The notes beneath the pieces are model-generated. The model was not told where the DNA came from, did no database searches, and saw only the letters and a list, made by a program, of their open reading frames with translations. Source: a virus. Taken from it: a stretch of DNA of 21,724 nt. Of this stretch, positions 20,101 through 21,724 are shown in pieces (position 1 is the stretch's first letter; each line of letters opens with the position of its first letter). The DNA lies in the IMG/VR virus record IMGVR_UViG_3300036761_000373, positions 1 through 21,724 of that record. One strand, written 5' to 3'. Position numbers and translations under genes: made by a program.

Positions 20101-20307
20101 CTATTTGGAGGGCTTGATCTCTTTGGGGGGCTCGATCTCTTTGGATTTCCCCCCGGATGCACGGCCTACCGCGTACCCGATGAGGCTACCGAGAGTGGCG
20201 TCGAAGAGTTCTGAGTGGGGCTTGTCCGCGAACGTCGCGTGAATCTCTCCGACGCAGAGAGTCGCCACGCACAGGGCGACGAGCCAGAGGATGATTCGAT
20301 CCGGCAT
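20101..20307 (-). CDS. Small membrane protein of unknown function
   Basis: A 68-residue protein with an N-terminal membrane segment (residues 4-21: RIILWLVALCVATLCVG), a second hydrophobic, glycine-rich segment with small-residue spacing (about 38-52: ATLGSLIGYAVGRASGG) and a Lys/Glu/Pro tail encoded by a short repeated GATCTCTTTGG pair (20116-20126 and 20134-20144). Two-segment proteins of this size occur among phage holins and antiholins. The start is ATG 20307; no Shine-Dalgarno site, but TAGAAT lies six bases ahead and overlaps the rmlB stop codon. Function not known. Confidence 0.62.
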   Translation of the reverse strand: MPDRIILWLVALCVATLCVGEIHATFADKPHSELFDATLGSLIGYAVGRASGGKSKEIEPPKEIKPSK

Positions 20308-20311
20308 TGCC

Positions 20312-21265
20312 CTATTCTACACCGTGCCGATCTCGATACCAGTCCAGTGTCTTTTTCAATCCACTGTCGAACCCGATCTTCGGATTCCATCCCAGTTCAC
20401 GCTTCGCCTTCCGGCAGTCGATGGCATACCTGCGGTCGTGTCCGGGGCGATCCTTGACGAACTGGATGAGAGATTCGGGCTTTCCGAGGTGCTTGAGAAT
20501 GGCCTTGGCGACAACGATGTTCGGACGCTCGTTCCCTCCGCCAAGATTATAGACCTCGCCCGCTTTCCCAAACTCCAAAGCCGCGAGGATTCCACGGCAA
20601 TTGTCCTCGACGTGGAGCCAGTCCCTCACGTTCAGTCCGTCGCCATAGAGGGGGCACGGTTTGTCGGCGAGGGCATTCGTGGCGAAGAGGGGGATGAACT
20701 TCTCGGGGAACTGGTACGGCCCGTAGTTGTTGGAACTCCTCGTGATGATCGTGAAGAGTCCGAACGTATGGGCATAGGCTTGAACCATGTGATCCGCCGC
20801 CGCCTTGGTCGCGGAGTAGGGGTTGTTCGGATGGAGAGGGGTGGTCTCGCGGAACATCCCCTCCTTTGGGAGTGATCCGTAAACCTCGTCCGTGGAAACC
20901 TGAAGGAACTTCTTCACACCATGACGGCGGGCCGCTTCCAGAAGAACCGTGGTCCCGCGAATGTTCGTCTCGACGAACTCGATTGGTCCGTACAAGCTCC
21001 GATCCACATGAGACTCGGCGGCGAAATTCACAATCGCGTGGGGGCGATGCCGCCCTATAAGGGCATCGACCTCCTTGCTGTCCTCGATGGAGCCGATCTC
21101 GAACAAGTATCGGGGGTTACTCCACACCGATTTCAGATTCTCGTGATCCCCGGCGTAAGTGAGGGCGTCGAGATTGATGATGCTGGCGGATTTCCGGGTA
21201 GAAAGCATCAGACGGATGAAGTTCGACCCGATGAATCCGCAACCCCCGGTGACGAGTAGCCTCAC
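20312..21265 (-). CDS. rmlB: dTDP-glucose 4,6-dehydratase
   Basis: Converts dTDP-glucose to dTDP-4-keto-6-deoxyglucose using bound NAD, the second step of dTDP-rhamnose and related deoxysugar pathways. The 317-residue protein has the short-chain dehydrogenase set: GGCGFIGSN at 7-15 (NAD-binding), NFAAESHVDRS at 80-90, the T125-D126-E127 catalytic loop in STDEVYGS, and the Y150-x3-K154 pair in PYSATKAAADH. Also present are SSNNYGPYQFPEKFIP and the C-terminal DRPGHDRRYAID segment characteristic of this enzyme. The start is GTG 21265, sharing a GTGA overlap with rmlA, so the two enzymes are coupled. No rmlC or rmlD lies in the window; the product may feed glycosylation of the virion or host surface. 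The gene is intact. Confidence 0.9.
   Translation of the reverse strand: MRLLVTGGCGFIGSNFIRLMLSTRKSASIINLDALTYAGDHENLKSVWSNPRYLFEIGSIEDSKEVDALIGRHRPHAIVNFAAESHVDRSLYGPIEFVETNIRGTTVLLEAARRHGVKKFLQVSTDEVYGSLPKEGMFRETTPLHPNNPYSATKAAADHMVQAYAHTFGLFTIITRSSNNYGPYQFPEKFIPLFATNALADKPCPLYGDGLNVRDWLHVEDNCRGILAALEFGKAGEVYNLGGGNERPNIVVAKAILKHLGKPESLIQFVKDRPGHDRRYAIDCRKAKRELGWNPKIGFDSGLKKTLDWYRDRHGVE
20314..20319 (-). promoter_or_regulatory. Possible -10 box (TAGAAT) six bases before the small membrane gene
   Basis: The minus strand reads TAGAAT (20319-20314), then six bases, then ATG 20307, the same spacing as before the zinc-ribbon gene. The box overlaps the rmlB stop codon and there is no -35, so chance is a real alternative. 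Confidence 0.3.
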
Positions 21266-21724
21266 AGGACTCTTTCGTTAAAGATGATCCGGCTGGCGTG
21301 GTAGAGCGAGTCGAATGTTCCGGCGTCCGTCCACCAGCCGTTGAGCTTTTCCCACATCAGCGACCCGCGCTGGATGTAGGCGTTGTTCACGTCCGTAATT
21401 TCCATCTCGCCCCGGCCCGAGGGCTTCATCGTGCGGAGGATGTCGAACACGCAGTCGTCGTACATATAGACGCCCGTCACGGCAAGGTTGGACTTGGGGA
21501 CTTTCGGCTTCTCCTCGATCCCGACGACGTTTCCTCCGGAGATGGAGGCGACTCCGAAGCGTTCCGGGTCCTCAACTTCCCGCAGGAAGATTCTCGCCCC
21601 GTCCTTCTGCTCCATGAACCGGGCGAGCCCCGGACGAAGATCATCTTGGAAGAGGTTGTCCCCCAGCACGGCCACGACGCGGGCTCCGTCCACGAAGTTC
21701 TCCGCGAGCGCGAGGGCCGCGCCG
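21262..21724 (-). CDS. rmlA: Glucose-1-phosphate thymidylyltransferase, N-terminus outside window
   Basis: Makes dTDP-glucose from dTTP and glucose-1-phosphate, the first step of the pathway of the next gene. The reading frame is open to the right edge (the in-frame GTG at 21693 is internal: the preceding codons read GAALALAENF), so the N-terminal nucleotide-binding GGxGTR region is outside the window. Visible family pieces are VLGDNLFQ, ERFGVA, the sugar-binding EEKPKVPKSNLAVTG, YMYDDCVFD, and RGEMEITDVNN, ending in WWTDAGTFDSLYHAS. The C-terminus is short, lacking a long allosteric extension, as in short-form thymidylyltransferases. The TGA overlaps rmlB. Confidence 0.88.
   Translation of the reverse strand, partial: GAALALAENFVDGARVVAVLGDNLFQDDLRPGLARFMEQKDGARIFLREVEDPERFGVASISGGNVVGIEEKPKVPKSNLAVTGVYMYDDCVFDILRTMKPSGRGEMEITDVNNAYIQRGSLMWEKLNGWWTDAGTFDSLYHASRIIFNERVL

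Noticed and set aside
1-21724. CRISPR arrays, IS elements, attachment sites
   Set aside because: I found no regularly spaced repeats, transposase genes or terminal inverted repeats, and no integrase. The tRNA genes are complete, with no duplicated 3' fragment visible in the window.

Overview
The window looks like part of a tailed double-stranded DNA phage genome (Caudoviricetes) or an intact prophage. Every gene I can support lies on the minus strand, so transcription runs from high to low coordinates. Hallmark proteins present are the large terminase, a small-terminase candidate, a PBSX-type portal, a prohead protease fused to a scaffold-like tail, and an HK97-fold major capsid protein that runs off the left edge. 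Shine-Dalgarno sites of the AGGAGG/AAGGAG type point to a bacterial host, but the host cannot be identified from this sequence. The DNA is GC-rich and genes are tightly packed. No gene-free stretch exceeds 300 bases, and I found no convincing rho-independent terminator, CRISPR array, insertion sequence or attachment site.

Layout in transcription order. (1) 21724-20312: rmlA (cut by the window edge) and rmlB, the first two enzymes of dTDP-deoxysugar synthesis, joined by a GTGA overlap. (2) 20307-19325: three small membrane proteins, one of which resembles a BhlA-type holin by topology. (3) 19287-17903: three arginine tRNA genes (anticodons CCT, CCG, ACG), all with an encoded CCA end, interleaved with two unrelated HNH endonuclease genes. 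(4) 17885-15893: a zinc-ribbon protein, a ParB-like protein translationally coupled to a methyltransferase-like protein, and an unknown. (5) 15857-13311: terminase small-subunit candidate, terminase large subunit and a small unknown. (6) 13300-5205: about 8 kb of mostly unrecognised, probably virion or morphogenesis genes. It includes a paralogous pair, two proteins with repeated His-x-His motifs, a large repeat-bearing protein, a PI3/4-kinase-like protein and a HAD-family phosphatase. (7) 5125-1: a small unknown, portal, protease-scaffold and capsid.

The genes form a packaging and head-assembly program: terminase loads DNA through the portal into a procapsid made from capsid and scaffold and matured by the protease. 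The kinase-phosphatase pair and the His-x-His proteins lie inside this program, so they are probably expressed late and may act on or belong to the virion. The most distinctive observations are the inserted flagellin-IN-like domain in the capsid protein, the kinase plus HAD pair, the His-x-His repeats in two separate proteins, an arginine tRNA that lacks both G18 and U55, and possible leaderless promoters with a TAnnnT box six bases before the ATG.
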